A stretch of DNA of 59,639 nucleotides. Origin: an uncultured Collinsella sp. (lineage in GTDB: Bacteria; Actinomycetota; Coriobacteriia; Coriobacteriales; Coriobacteriaceae). Of this stretch, positions 32,798 through 40,894 are shown piece after piece; positions within the stretch are counted from its first letter, which is position 1; every line of letters begins with the position of its first letter. The notes beneath the pieces are model-generated. The model had not been told where the DNA came from. It did no database searches and worked only from the letters and a program-made list of their open reading frames with translations. Where the stretch lies: positions 1 through 59,639 of the forward strand of contig UQMV01000010.1 of the NCBI GenBank assembly GCA_900542315.1, given 5' to 3'. The position numbers were made by a program, and so were the translations under genes.

Positions 32798-33883
32798 CTA
32801 TTCCTCTTTGGCAAGATCGAATGTCACGGTGATTCGATCACGCGAAACGCGAATCTTTGGGTCGCCGCAAAGGTTGAGATAGTACCGGGCGGCAAGGTCA
32901 TTAAAGTCGCGCTCCACAGCACGCGAAAACTGTGCCATGTCATCCTTGGCAATACGTAGCCCACGACGATCCTTCGCGAGATCGACAGGAGCTGGCGCAT
33001 GCGAGGATGAGTCACGCGCGCGCAGCAGACGTGCAGTCACACCGCGAACTGGCTTAATCTGCCCTGCCAAAATGCGATGGGCCGTGCGCTCGGACATTTC
33101 AAGACCCAAACCCGAGCAGATACGGATAAAGTCCTCGGCATCAGAGGCAAGGCCTAAACGATCAACAACCGGAAGCTCGCTCTCGTCATCAATAAACAGG
33201 AGACGAGACGTATCGAGCCGACTTGACGCCTGGGCATAAAGGGTCGCGGCAATCTCAGACGGAGAACCAAGATAGACATCGCAACCACGCAGCTCCTCGA
33301 GCGCAAACTCACAGGCAGCGCGAATAATATTATGCGGACCGCGAGCACAGACATAACGTCCGTCCTCATCCTTGACGGCCTGGGGCCAGCTGGACTGATC
33401 GGCACGCTCACTAAGGCGGTCGGCCGCAACGCTCACCTTAAAGGCTGAACCAAGATCGACGCCGGACGTGACCACACGGGCCTCGTCGGTGTTCTGCTTG
33501 ATCGAAAACAATGCCATGCCACGACCGTGAACGCCCCAACGGTCCATCTTCATGCTCTCGAGCTTTGAGGTAACGCGAGCATCGAAGATTCGCTCTTGCA
33601 TATCCTGCGGAACACCCGAGCCGTTATCCAGAAAGACAAGCGTGCGGACGCCATCTTCCTTGGTCGTGGCGAGATAGACCTTGTCGGCGCCGGCATCGCG
33701 AGCATTACGGAGCATTTCGATGACGATATCCTCGACATGCTGAATGTCGTGCTTTGCCTGGCGCCGCTCGGCCTCCGAAACGCGGAGGCGGACATACCCC
33801 TCGCCAAGGTTCTCCTCGACGCGAAGGTTGCCCTCCCCCGACATCGACGCGATAAATGAGATGAGCTCGTTCGCGTCGCTCAT
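32798..33883 (-). CDS. GHKL (histidine-kinase/HSP90-like) ATPase of unknown role
   Basis: 361 aa. The N-terminal GHKL fold shows the N-box EDIVIEMLRNARDAGAD, the G1 box FLDNGSGVP and a G2-like WGVHGRGMALFSIK. The remaining ~180 residues resemble no family I know, apart from an HTH-like stretch near 250 (GLEMSERTAHRILAGQ). There is no phosphoacceptor His or sensor, so it is not a standard kinase. Its start lies 1 base past the rny stop with little ribosome site, implying coupling. It occupies the place of ymdB in the Bacillus order. Confidence 0.8.
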   Translation of the reverse strand: MSDANELISFIASMSGEGNLRVEENLGEGYVRLRVSEAERRQAKHDIQHVEDIVIEMLRNARDAGADKVYLATTKEDGVRTLVFLDNGSGVPQDMQERIFDARVTSKLESMKMDRWGVHGRGMALFSIKQNTDEARVVTSGVDLGSAFKVSVAADRLSERADQSSWPQAVKDEDGRYVCARGPHNIIRAACEFALEELRGCDVYLGSPSEIAATLYAQASSRLDTSRLLFIDDESELPVVDRLGLASDAEDFIRICSGLGLEMSERTAHRILAGQIKPVRGVTARLLRARDSSSHAPAPVDLAKDRRGLRIAKDDMAQFSRAVERDFNDLAARYYLNLCGDPKIRVSRDRITVTFDLAKEE

Positions 33884-33884
33884 G

Positions 33885-35435
33885 TTATTTAGCGATATCG
33901 ACAGCGCGGCTCTCGCGAATCACGACGACGCGCACCTGACCGGGATACTCCATCTCTTCCTCGATCTGATGGGCGATATCGTGAGCCAGAACCGTGGACT
34001 GGGCATCGGAGATCTTGTCCGGCTGAACCATGACGTGGACCTCGCGACCAGCCTGCATGGCATAGGTACGCTCGACGCCGTCATGGGAGTTGGCGATCTC
34101 CTCGAGCTTCTCAAGGCGCTTGATGTAGTTCTCGGCAGACTCGCGACGGGCACCGGGGCGAGAGGCAGAGACAGCATCGGCGGCCTGTACCAGGACATCG
34201 AGCACCGTGTTGGGGTCGACATCGGCATGGTGAGCCTCGATAGCGTGGACGATAACGGGCTTCTCGCCATAACGACGGGCGAGCTCGGCGCCGATGACGG
34301 CATGCGGGCCCTCGACGTCGTGGTCAATTGCCTTGCCCAGGTCGTGAAGCAGACCGGCGCGCTTGGCGGTCACAACGTCCAGGCCAAGCTCGGAAGCCAT
34401 CACGCCGCACAGATCAGAGACCTCGAGGGAATGCTGAAGCACGTTCTGACCAAACGAGGTACGGTAGCGCAAAGCACCAAGGGTCTTGACGATCTCGGGG
34501 TGCAGGTCGTGGATGCCGGTATCGAAGGCAGCCTGCTCGCCAGCCTCGCGCACGCGCTGCTGAACCAGGTCGGCAGCCTTGTGATACATCTCCTCGATGC
34601 GGGCAGGGTGAATGCGGCCGTCGGCGATGAGGTTCTCGAGGGCGACACGGGCGGTCTCACGACGGACCGGGTCGAAGCTCGAAAGAACAACGGTCTCGGG
34701 CGTGTCGTCGATCACGAGGTTGACGCCGGAAACCTGCTCGAAGGTGCGGATGTTGCGACCCTCGCGACCGATGATACGGCCCTTGAGGTCATCGGAGGGA
34801 ATGTGCACGGAGGTAACGGTGACCTCGGCAGTGTGGTCGGCAGCGCAGCGCTGAATCGCCAGGGACAGAATCTCCTGGGCGGTCTTGTGGCACTCGGCGC
34901 GAACCTGTTGCTCGGACTCGCGAATAATCGTGGCGGCCTCGTGGGTGACCTCGCCGCGAACCTTATCGAGGAGCTCCTTGTGGGCGTCCTCGCGGGTAAG
35001 GTCGGCGATACGCTCAAGCTCGGAGGTCTGCTTTGCGCAGAGCTCCTCGAGCTCACGGGAGCGCTTCTCGACCTGACCGGCCTGGCTGGACAGCTGATGC
35101 TCGCGCTTGTCGAGAGCGTCGTTGCGGCGATCGAGGGATTCCTCGCGTTGCATCACGCGATTCTCGAGCGTACGAATCTCGTTCTTACGCTGCTTGTCCT
35201 CGGCCTCGGCGGCTTGCTTGTTCTTGATTATCTCTTCCTTAGCCTCGAGCAGAGCCTCTTTTTTGAGGGTCTCGGCCTGACGCTTTGCATCACCGATCAG
35301 GGACTCAGCCTGTGCGTGTGCCGACTGGATCTTTTCGTCGGCCTCGTGAAGACTACCCTGCTTGGCGGTGCGCATGTAGGCAATGGCGGCGATAGCACCC
35401 AAAACGATGCCAACGAGCGCTGCGATGATAGGCAT
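33885..35435 (-). CDS. rny: Ribonuclease Y
   Basis: Membrane-bound endoribonuclease that starts mRNA decay. 516 aa: N-terminal helix (PIIAALVGIVLGAIAAIAYM), coiled coil (~30-195), KH domain with GRIIGREGRNIRTFE and an HD domain with LLHDLGKAIDHD. ATG 35435 has AAGGAG 5 bases upstream; a GTG two codons earlier is also open. The 250 bases upstream hold no gene, only scattered A/T-rich sequence. Confidence 0.96.
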   Translation of the reverse strand: MPIIAALVGIVLGAIAAIAYMRTAKQGSLHEADEKIQSAHAQAESLIGDAKRQAETLKKEALLEAKEEIIKNKQAAEAEDKQRKNEIRTLENRVMQREESLDRRNDALDKREHQLSSQAGQVEKRSRELEELCAKQTSELERIADLTREDAHKELLDKVRGEVTHEAATIIRESEQQVRAECHKTAQEILSLAIQRCAADHTAEVTVTSVHIPSDDLKGRIIGREGRNIRTFEQVSGVNLVIDDTPETVVLSSFDPVRRETARVALENLIADGRIHPARIEEMYHKAADLVQQRVREAGEQAAFDTGIHDLHPEIVKTLGALRYRTSFGQNVLQHSLEVSDLCGVMASELGLDVVTAKRAGLLHDLGKAIDHDVEGPHAVIGAELARRYGEKPVIVHAIEAHHADVDPNTVLDVLVQAADAVSASRPGARRESAENYIKRLEKLEEIANSHDGVERTYAMQAGREVHVMVQPDKISDAQSTVLAHDIAHQIEEEMEYPGQVRVVVIRESRAVDIAK

Positions 35436-35692
35436 GCTCACTCCTTTTTATGGATTCGTTACACAACTAAGCGAACCGTCCTTACGAACGGCTCGCGACA
35501 TTTGAGTAATATGGGCGCAGCTTATGCGGGTCGGATACAGATAAACATATAAACAAACTCATCACAGATGAGCACATATCACAAAGCAAATGACAGTGTT
35601 TATCGTACGTTGAACCACAACAACTGTCAAATAAATAGCCCCAGCACGGCGGCTAAAACGCGGTGAACGGCAGGACCACAAAACGCATATGC

Positions 35693-36385
35693 CTAAACCG
35701 CACATTCCTCGCATTCGGCATCGAGGCGTGCCTTAACGGCATCGGCGGCAATGTGATACGAGAAGCCCTTGCCCATCAAAAACCGAACCAGTTTTTCGAA
35801 TCCGCGCGTCTCTGGAACACGCCGCTTGGCAAGTAGGGCTGACGCACGCGCCAAATCGTCTTCGACGGCAAAATATTCCTCGGGATAACCGGGAATGTCA
35901 TCGAGCACGACATGACGACGCTTGAGCTCGGTCTCGATTTTGCGCTGTCCCCAACCGCGCCGCTTGCGTTCCTCGATAAAGTACGAGCAAAAGCGGTTCT
36001 CGTCTAAAAAGCGATACTCGATGGCGCGCTCGACGGCGAAATCGATCGAGGGCTGGTGAAAGCCGTAGCGAGCCAGCTTGTCACGGACCTCACCCGTCGC
36101 ATGGTCGCGGCGCGATAACATCTCAGTCACCATGGTAAGTGCACATTTACGCTCGACGAGCTGCACAGCCTCACGAAAGTTATCCCAATCACAGGGAAGA
36201 TCGGGGCGGTTTTTGACATACAGGCGCGCAACCCGCACGGGAATCCAAATGGACCGCTCAAAACCGCCCTCAAGCTCACAATCGATATGTGCGCAAGGCT
36301 TTTTGGACGCATACCCGCTCGAGAACGAGGAGGCCGCCTTCTTATCGGGAAAGACGACCGTGGCCTCGGTCACCGTATACGACAT
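35693..36385 (-). CDS. recX: Regulatory protein RecX
   Basis: RecA modulator. 230 aa made of three-helix repeats: SRRDHATGEVRDKLARYGF, YRFLDENRFCSYFIEERKRR, GWGQRKIETELKRR and KLVRFLMGKGFSYHIAADAV. The N-terminal ~75 residues are an extension common to longer RecX forms. Eleven bases separate it from recA, so it shares the SOS promoter. Confidence 0.93.
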   Translation of the reverse strand: MSYTVTEATVVFPDKKAASSFSSGYASKKPCAHIDCELEGGFERSIWIPVRVARLYVKNRPDLPCDWDNFREAVQLVERKCALTMVTEMLSRRDHATGEVRDKLARYGFHQPSIDFAVERAIEYRFLDENRFCSYFIEERKRRGWGQRKIETELKRRHVVLDDIPGYPEEYFAVEDDLARASALLAKRRVPETRGFEKLVRFLMGKGFSYHIAADAVKARLDAECEECAV

Positions 36386-36396
36386 ACGAGAATCCG

Positions 36397-37545
36397 TTAC
36401 TCGTCGTCATCATCGAGCATGGCGGAACCATCGATGGCGTAAAGCTCGTCAAACTCCTCAGGCGCTGGCTGATCGGTCAGCTCTACCTCGGACGGAGCAT
36501 CGTCATCAAACTCAAGCCCGCAGGCAAGACGAACCTTATGCTCAATCTCGTCGGCGCAATCGGGGTGTTCGCGCAGGAACGCCTTGGCGGCCTCGCGACC
36601 GTTGCCGAGCTTGTCCTCGCCATAGGCAAACCAGGAGCCCATCTTCTTGCAGATGCCGCACTCGACAGCCATGTCCAGAATCGAGCCCTCCTTAGAGATG
36701 CCCGTACCGTACATGATGTCGAACTCAGCAGAACGGAACGGAGCTGCCACCTTGTTCTTAACGACCTTGGCGCACACGCGGTTACCGATAACCTCGTCCT
36801 TAAGCTTAATGCTGTCGATGCGGCGAATGTCGATACGCACCGAAGAGAAGAACTTAAGGGCGCGGCCGCCCGTCGTAGTCTCGGGGTTGCCGAACATGAC
36901 GCCGATCTTCTCACGCAGCTGGTTAATGAAGATGCACGTCGTGTTGGACTTGGACAGCGAGCCTGCGAGCTTGCGAAGCGCCTGGCTCATAAGGCGAGCC
37001 TGAAGACCGACCGTGGTATCGCCGATTTCTCCCTCGATCTCGGCACGCGGGGTCAGCGCGGCGACAGAGTCGACGACGATGGCGTCGATTGCGCCAGAAC
37101 GCACGAGCATATCGACGATCTCGAGCGCCTGCTCGCCCGTATCGGGCTGAGAAATGAGCACCTCGTCGATATCCACGCCGATGCGCGCGGCATACGTGGG
37201 ATCGAGCGCATGCTCGGCATCGATAAATGCCACAACGCCACCCATTGCCTGGGCCTCGGCCAGGATCTCGAGCGAAAGCGTCGTCTTACCGGAGGACTCG
37301 GGACCGTAAATCTCGACGATACGGCCGCGCGGCACGCCGCCGATACCCAGCGCGGCATCGAGGGCCAGAGCGCCCGTGGGAATGGCCTCGACCTCGAGCT
37401 CGGGACCACCGTCGCCGTACCTCATGATGGAACCCTGGCCGAATTTCTTCTCGATCTCGGCCTTGGTGGTGGCGATCATCTCATCGCGCTCTTTACCCGT
37501 CGTGCGAGCATGAACGGTACGTACGGGACCTGAATTCTTGGCCAT
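36397..37545 (-). CDS. recA: Recombinase RecA
   Basis: 382 aa. Walker A GPESSGKTTLS near residue 75, Walker B-type IDAIVVDSVAALTPRAE, L2-region FINQLREKIGVMFGNPETTTGG and an acidic C-terminal tail ending in DDDDE. ATG 37545 (MAKNSGP) follows a GAGGAGGGC site. It triggers LexA self-cleavage. Its promoter carries a LexA box (37576-37604). Confidence 0.98.
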   Translation of the reverse strand: MAKNSGPVRTVHARTTGKERDEMIATTKAEIEKKFGQGSIMRYGDGGPELEVEAIPTGALALDAALGIGGVPRGRIVEIYGPESSGKTTLSLEILAEAQAMGGVVAFIDAEHALDPTYAARIGVDIDEVLISQPDTGEQALEIVDMLVRSGAIDAIVVDSVAALTPRAEIEGEIGDTTVGLQARLMSQALRKLAGSLSKSNTTCIFINQLREKIGVMFGNPETTTGGRALKFFSSVRIDIRRIDSIKLKDEVIGNRVCAKVVKNKVAAPFRSAEFDIMYGTGISKEGSILDMAVECGICKKMGSWFAYGEDKLGNGREAAKAFLREHPDCADEIEHKVRLACGLEFDDDAPSEVELTDQPAPEEFDELYAIDGSAMLDDDDE

Positions 37546-37575
37546 GAATAGCCCTCCTCTTAACAACCTGCATCG

Positions 37576-37604
37576 ATAATAAACGAACGGCTGTTCGTGG
37601 TCAA
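37576..37604 (-). promoter_or_regulatory. recA promoter with LexA box in the spacer
   Basis: On the minus strand TTGACC, 17 bases, TATTAT. The spacer contains the perfectly symmetric LexA box CGAACGGCTGTTCG (plus-strand 37584-37597; reads CGAACAGCCGTTCG on the minus strand), so bound LexA would block the polymerase site directly. Confidence 0.9.
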
Positions 37605-37772
37605 CCGTTCAGATAAATCATATGCAGGCGGTCTTTCCAAAACCCAACCAAACGCCGACCAAACACTGACCAAATGCTTGACCGCAGGCGAACCAAAAAA
37701 ATCATGACGAGGAAAAATACGACAACTACCTGCACAAAGCTATAATTCGCCGGAGGTCCCTATCTCCACAAT

Positions 37773-37796
37773 TAAGGGGCCCAGAGGCCCCTTAAA
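37773..37796. terminator. Hairpin terminator after cinA
   Basis: AAGGGGCC-CAGA-GGCCCCTT flanked by A/T on both sides, 7 bases beyond the cinA stop, isolating cinA from recA. A 12-base match to the arm of the repeat at 25761 (GGAGGTCCCTAT) lies just beyond at about 37753. Confidence 0.7.
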
Positions 37797-37802
37797 ACAC
37801 GT

Positions 37803-38333
37803 CTATTCCATAGAGTTGAGCACAAGGGCAATGCGTCCCAATGCCTCCGCGACCGCATGGGCACGAACACACGAACGGTCGCCCTCATAGTGGCAGCGCA
37901 CAGAGTCCACGACCGGCACTCCCCCATCGGCGGAACGATGCGCCCAGCCAATAAAGAAAGTGCCCGCAGGATCGTCCTCAGTACCACCGCCGGGGCCGGC
38001 ATAACCCGTTGCGCTCACTGCAATATCGCTCTGGTACAGCTCCAGCGAACCCACCGCCATCTCGCGCGCGGTCTGATGCGACACCGCGGTATAGCGGTCG
38101 AGCGTCTCTTGCTCAACGCCGAGCACGCGACGCTTAATCTCGTCGCAGTACGTCACCGCACCGCCACGCAGCACCGCCGAGGCGCCCGGGATATCGGCAA
38201 TCGTCGAGGCGATCATACCCGCCGTCAGCGACTCAGCCGTCGAAACCGTCATACCCCGAGCGCTCGCGCGCTCGACGATATCGCGCGCCAGCTCCTCGCT
38301 ACGTGTGGAAATCTGTTCAAAAGAGTCCGTCAT
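37803..38333 (-). CDS. CinA C-terminal-domain protein (nicotinamide-nucleotide amidase)
   Basis: Deamidates NMN to nicotinate mononucleotide in the pyridine nucleotide cycle. 176 aa, only the PncC domain: TVSTAESLTAGMIASTIADI, GAVTYCDEIKRRVLGV, and SATGYAGPGGGTEDDPAGTFFIG. The COG1058 N-domain of full CinA is absent. Placed between pgsA and recA as in many Gram-positives. A GTG two codons upstream is an alternative start. Confidence 0.93.
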   Translation of the reverse strand: MTDSFEQISTRSEELARDIVERASARGMTVSTAESLTAGMIASTIADIPGASAVLRGGAVTYCDEIKRRVLGVEQETLDRYTAVSHQTAREMAVGSLELYQSDIAVSATGYAGPGGGTEDDPAGTFFIGWAHRSADGGVPVVDSVRCHYEGDRSCVRAHAVAEALGRIALVLNSME

Positions 38334-38345
38334 ACCCACCAGGAC

Positions 38346-38984
38346 CTAGACCGAAAAGACGATCTTGCGGCAGTTCCAGAAGTACTGGGCGCCCGAGATA
38401 ACGGTCAAGACAACGGCAACGGCATACAGGAAGCGCGACACCGAGTAGATGCCGAGCGTCAGCGCCACCGGGCCAAGGTGCAAGCCGGCCATAGCAAAAA
38501 CGCACAGGTAACCGCAGATGGAGACCATCGTGGTCGCCGTCTTGTACTTGCCGAGCTTATCGGCCGCAACGACCACACCGGCCGCACTCGCGACCATGCG
38601 AAGGGCGCTCACCAGAAGCTCACGGAACAGGATAATGAACACGGACCACACGGTCACCGCACCAAAATCCAAGAACAGCAGCAGGGCCGAGAACACGAGC
38701 AGCTTATCGGCGATGGGGTCCAAGAATTTACCGAAGTCGGTGATCTCGTTGCGCGAACGCGCCAGATAACCGTCGACCTTATCGGTGCACGACAGGATCA
38801 CATACAGAATGAAGGCAGCGGCGGCGAGCGGGCCGTCGAAGGTGCTCCAATCCGTACCGGCAACACTCGTGTGAGAAAGCGCCGACACGATCATGAACAC
38901 CGGGATAAAGACGATGCGAACGCACGTCACGATGTTGGCGGGCGTCCAAACACTCGTCAGTTCCTTATTGCTCTCGTTTGCCAC
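38346..38984 (-). CDS. pgsA: CDP-diacylglycerol-glycerol-3-phosphate 3-phosphatidyltransferase
   Basis: First committed step of phosphatidylglycerol synthesis. 212 aa membrane protein. N-terminal TPANIVTCVRIVFIPVFM and the signature SCTDKVDGYLARSRNEITDFGKFLDPIADK (around 66-95) match bacterial PgsA. Starts with GTG after AGGAGAGC. The rimO-pgsA-cinA order is widely conserved. Confidence 0.93.
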   Translation of the reverse strand: MANESNKELTSVWTPANIVTCVRIVFIPVFMIVSALSHTSVAGTDWSTFDGPLAAAAFILYVILSCTDKVDGYLARSRNEITDFGKFLDPIADKLLVFSALLLFLDFGAVTVWSVFIILFRELLVSALRMVASAAGVVVAADKLGKYKTATTMVSICGYLCVFAMAGLHLGPVALTLGIYSVSRFLYAVAVVLTVISGAQYFWNCRKIVFSV

Positions 38985-38993
38985 GATGCTCTC

Positions 38994-40343
38994 CTACTCC
39001 ACAACATGACCGATAAGCTCATAGCAGAAGCTATCGGTAAACTCGACCGTCAGAATATCGCCCACGGACGCCTCGCTGGCGTCCAAGTGCACCGCGCCAT
39101 CGGAATCGGGCGCCTGGAACCAGGCATGGCCGATCAGCTCGGCGCCGTCCTCGGTTTCTTCGATACCGTCGACGATCACCTGGGCGCGCTCGCCCACATG
39201 CGCGGCGGTGGCGGCAAAACCGAGCGATTCGGCCAGGTCCATGGCCTCCTGGGCGCGCTCGAGCTTGACCTCCTCATCGACCTGACCCTCCATCTTGGCG
39301 GCCAGGCTGCCCTCCTCACGCGAGTAGGCAAAGACACTCGTGTAGTCGAAGCCGACGGTGTCCATAAAGTCGATAAGATCGCGGAACTCGTCGTCGGTCT
39401 CGGTCGGAAAGCCGACCATAGCCGTGGAGCGAATCACGATGCCGGGGATGCGCTCACGCAGATCGCGGAACAGGTCCTCGAGCTCCCGGCGCGAACCAGA
39501 ACGGCGCATAGCCTTGAGGATGCGCGCGTCGCAGTGCTGCACGGGGATATCGATATAGGGCAGCACCTCGGGCGTATCGCGAATCGTATCGATAAGCTCA
39601 TCGGTCATGCCCTCGGGCTGCAGATAGAGCACGCGGACCCAGACGTTTTGCGGGCGCACGGCCTCGGCGACGGCACGCAGCAGCTGCGCCAGATTGCGCG
39701 GCGAGCCCTCGGCGACATCCTCGTCAGCAAAGTCGGTGCCCCAAATACCCGTGTCCTGGCCGATCAGCACGATCTCGCGCACACCGCCGGCAACCAGGTC
39801 GCGCACCTCGGAGATAATGCTCTCGGCATTGCGCGAATGATAGCGACCGCGAATATAGGGGATCATGCAGAAGCTGCAAAAACGATTGCAGCCATCGGAA
39901 ATCTTGACGTAGGCGACAGCGCCCTCGACAGTACGCTTGACCTGAGGGATATAGGCCGCGATTTCACGCTCGACACCCAACACGCCATCGATGACCGCCA
40001 CAATGCCGTCCTCCTCGTCGGCCTTCACAAAGGCAGCGACCTCGGGCAGCTCGTCAGGCAGGTCGTCGCCATAGCGCGACGGCACGCAGCCGCACATGAC
40101 GATGGGGCAAGAACGAACGCCGTCCTGAACCTCGTTGGCGAGCTCGAGCGTGGTCTCGATGCTCTCGGACGTTGCGGAGGCGAGGAACGAGCATGTATTG
40201 ACGATGGCGATATCGGCATCCTGCGGGTCGAATGCTTCCTCGTAGCCTGCGGCGGTCAAAAGAGAACGCATGCGGTCGGTGTCAACCTCGTTCTTAGCGC
40301 ACCCGAGGGTGATGTAGAGCACGGAGCCCAACGGTGTATCCAT
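38994..40343 (-). CDS. rimO: Ribosomal protein S12 methylthiotransferase
   Basis: Radical SAM enzyme that methylthiolates an Asp of S12. 449 aa: YITLGCAKNEVDTDRMRSLL, NTCSFLASATSESIE, the radical-SAM motif GCNRFCSFCMIPYIRGRYHS and a C-terminal TRAM region. The N-terminal LGCAKNEVD distinguishes RimO from MiaB and MtaB. Confidence 0.96.
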   Translation of the reverse strand: MDTPLGSVLYITLGCAKNEVDTDRMRSLLTAAGYEEAFDPQDADIAIVNTCSFLASATSESIETTLELANEVQDGVRSCPIVMCGCVPSRYGDDLPDELPEVAAFVKADEEDGIVAVIDGVLGVEREIAAYIPQVKRTVEGAVAYVKISDGCNRFCSFCMIPYIRGRYHSRNAESIISEVRDLVAGGVREIVLIGQDTGIWGTDFADEDVAEGSPRNLAQLLRAVAEAVRPQNVWVRVLYLQPEGMTDELIDTIRDTPEVLPYIDIPVQHCDARILKAMRRSGSRRELEDLFRDLRERIPGIVIRSTAMVGFPTETDDEFRDLIDFMDTVGFDYTSVFAYSREEGSLAAKMEGQVDEEVKLERAQEAMDLAESLGFAATAAHVGERAQVIVDGIEETEDGAELIGHAWFQAPDSDGAVHLDASEASVGDILTVEFTDSFCYELIGHVVE

Positions 40344-40370
40344 GTTGGAAAGCGGTCCTTTCGAATGATA

Positions 40371-40868
40371 TTAGCGGTAGTTGGTGAACTGAAGCGGCTG
40401 GCCGTAGTCCTGGTCGCGCAGGAACTGGATCACAGTCTGCAACGCGTCCTTCGAAGCAGAGGAAACACGCAGCTTATCGGCCTCGATGGTCACCTTGACC
40501 TTGAGCTTTTGGTCCTTGATGTCCTTGTTGATCTTCTTGGCGGTCGCCTGGTCGATACCCTCGACGATATGGCCGAGCACGCGCACGGTGCCGCCCGATG
40601 CCGCCTGCGGAGCATCCCACGAGACAGCCTTGAGGTCGATGCCGCGCTTGATGAGCTTGGAGCTCAGCACGTCGATAATCTGCTTGGAGACAAAGTCGGC
40701 CGGGGCGTTGATCGTAAAGAGCTTGTCGCCCTTCGAAAGCTCGATCGTGGCCCCGGAATCCTTAAGGTCATAGCGCTGGGAAATCTCGCGCGTGGTCTGC
40801 TGGAAGGCGTTGTCGACCTCTTGCATGTTGACCTCGGACACGACGTCGAAGCTGGAATCTTTAGCCAT
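40371..40868 (-). CDS. YajQ-family nucleotide-binding protein (UPF0234)
   Basis: 165 aa, full-length family member: SFDVVSEVNMQEVDNAFQQT, ISQRYDLKDSGATIEL, GKTIDQ-like IVEGIDQATAKKINKDIKD and QLQGDxVRV-like segments. The family binds cyclic di-GMP in some proteobacteria; no such role is established in this group. Stands between rodZ and rimO with short gaps. Confidence 0.93.
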   Translation of the reverse strand: MAKDSSFDVVSEVNMQEVDNAFQQTTREISQRYDLKDSGATIELSKGDKLFTINAPADFVSKQIIDVLSSKLIKRGIDLKAVSWDAPQAASGGTVRVLGHIVEGIDQATAKKINKDIKDQKLKVKVTIEADKLRVSSASKDALQTVIQFLRDQDYGQPLQFTNYR

Positions 40869-40894
40869 GATGTTTCCTTTCGCGTACGAGCGGC

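Noticed and set aside
37753..37764. Another copy of the 25.7-kb palindromic repeat near cinA
   Set aside because: Only 12 bases (GGAGGTCCCTAT) match; the core and the second arm are absent, so chance is possible.
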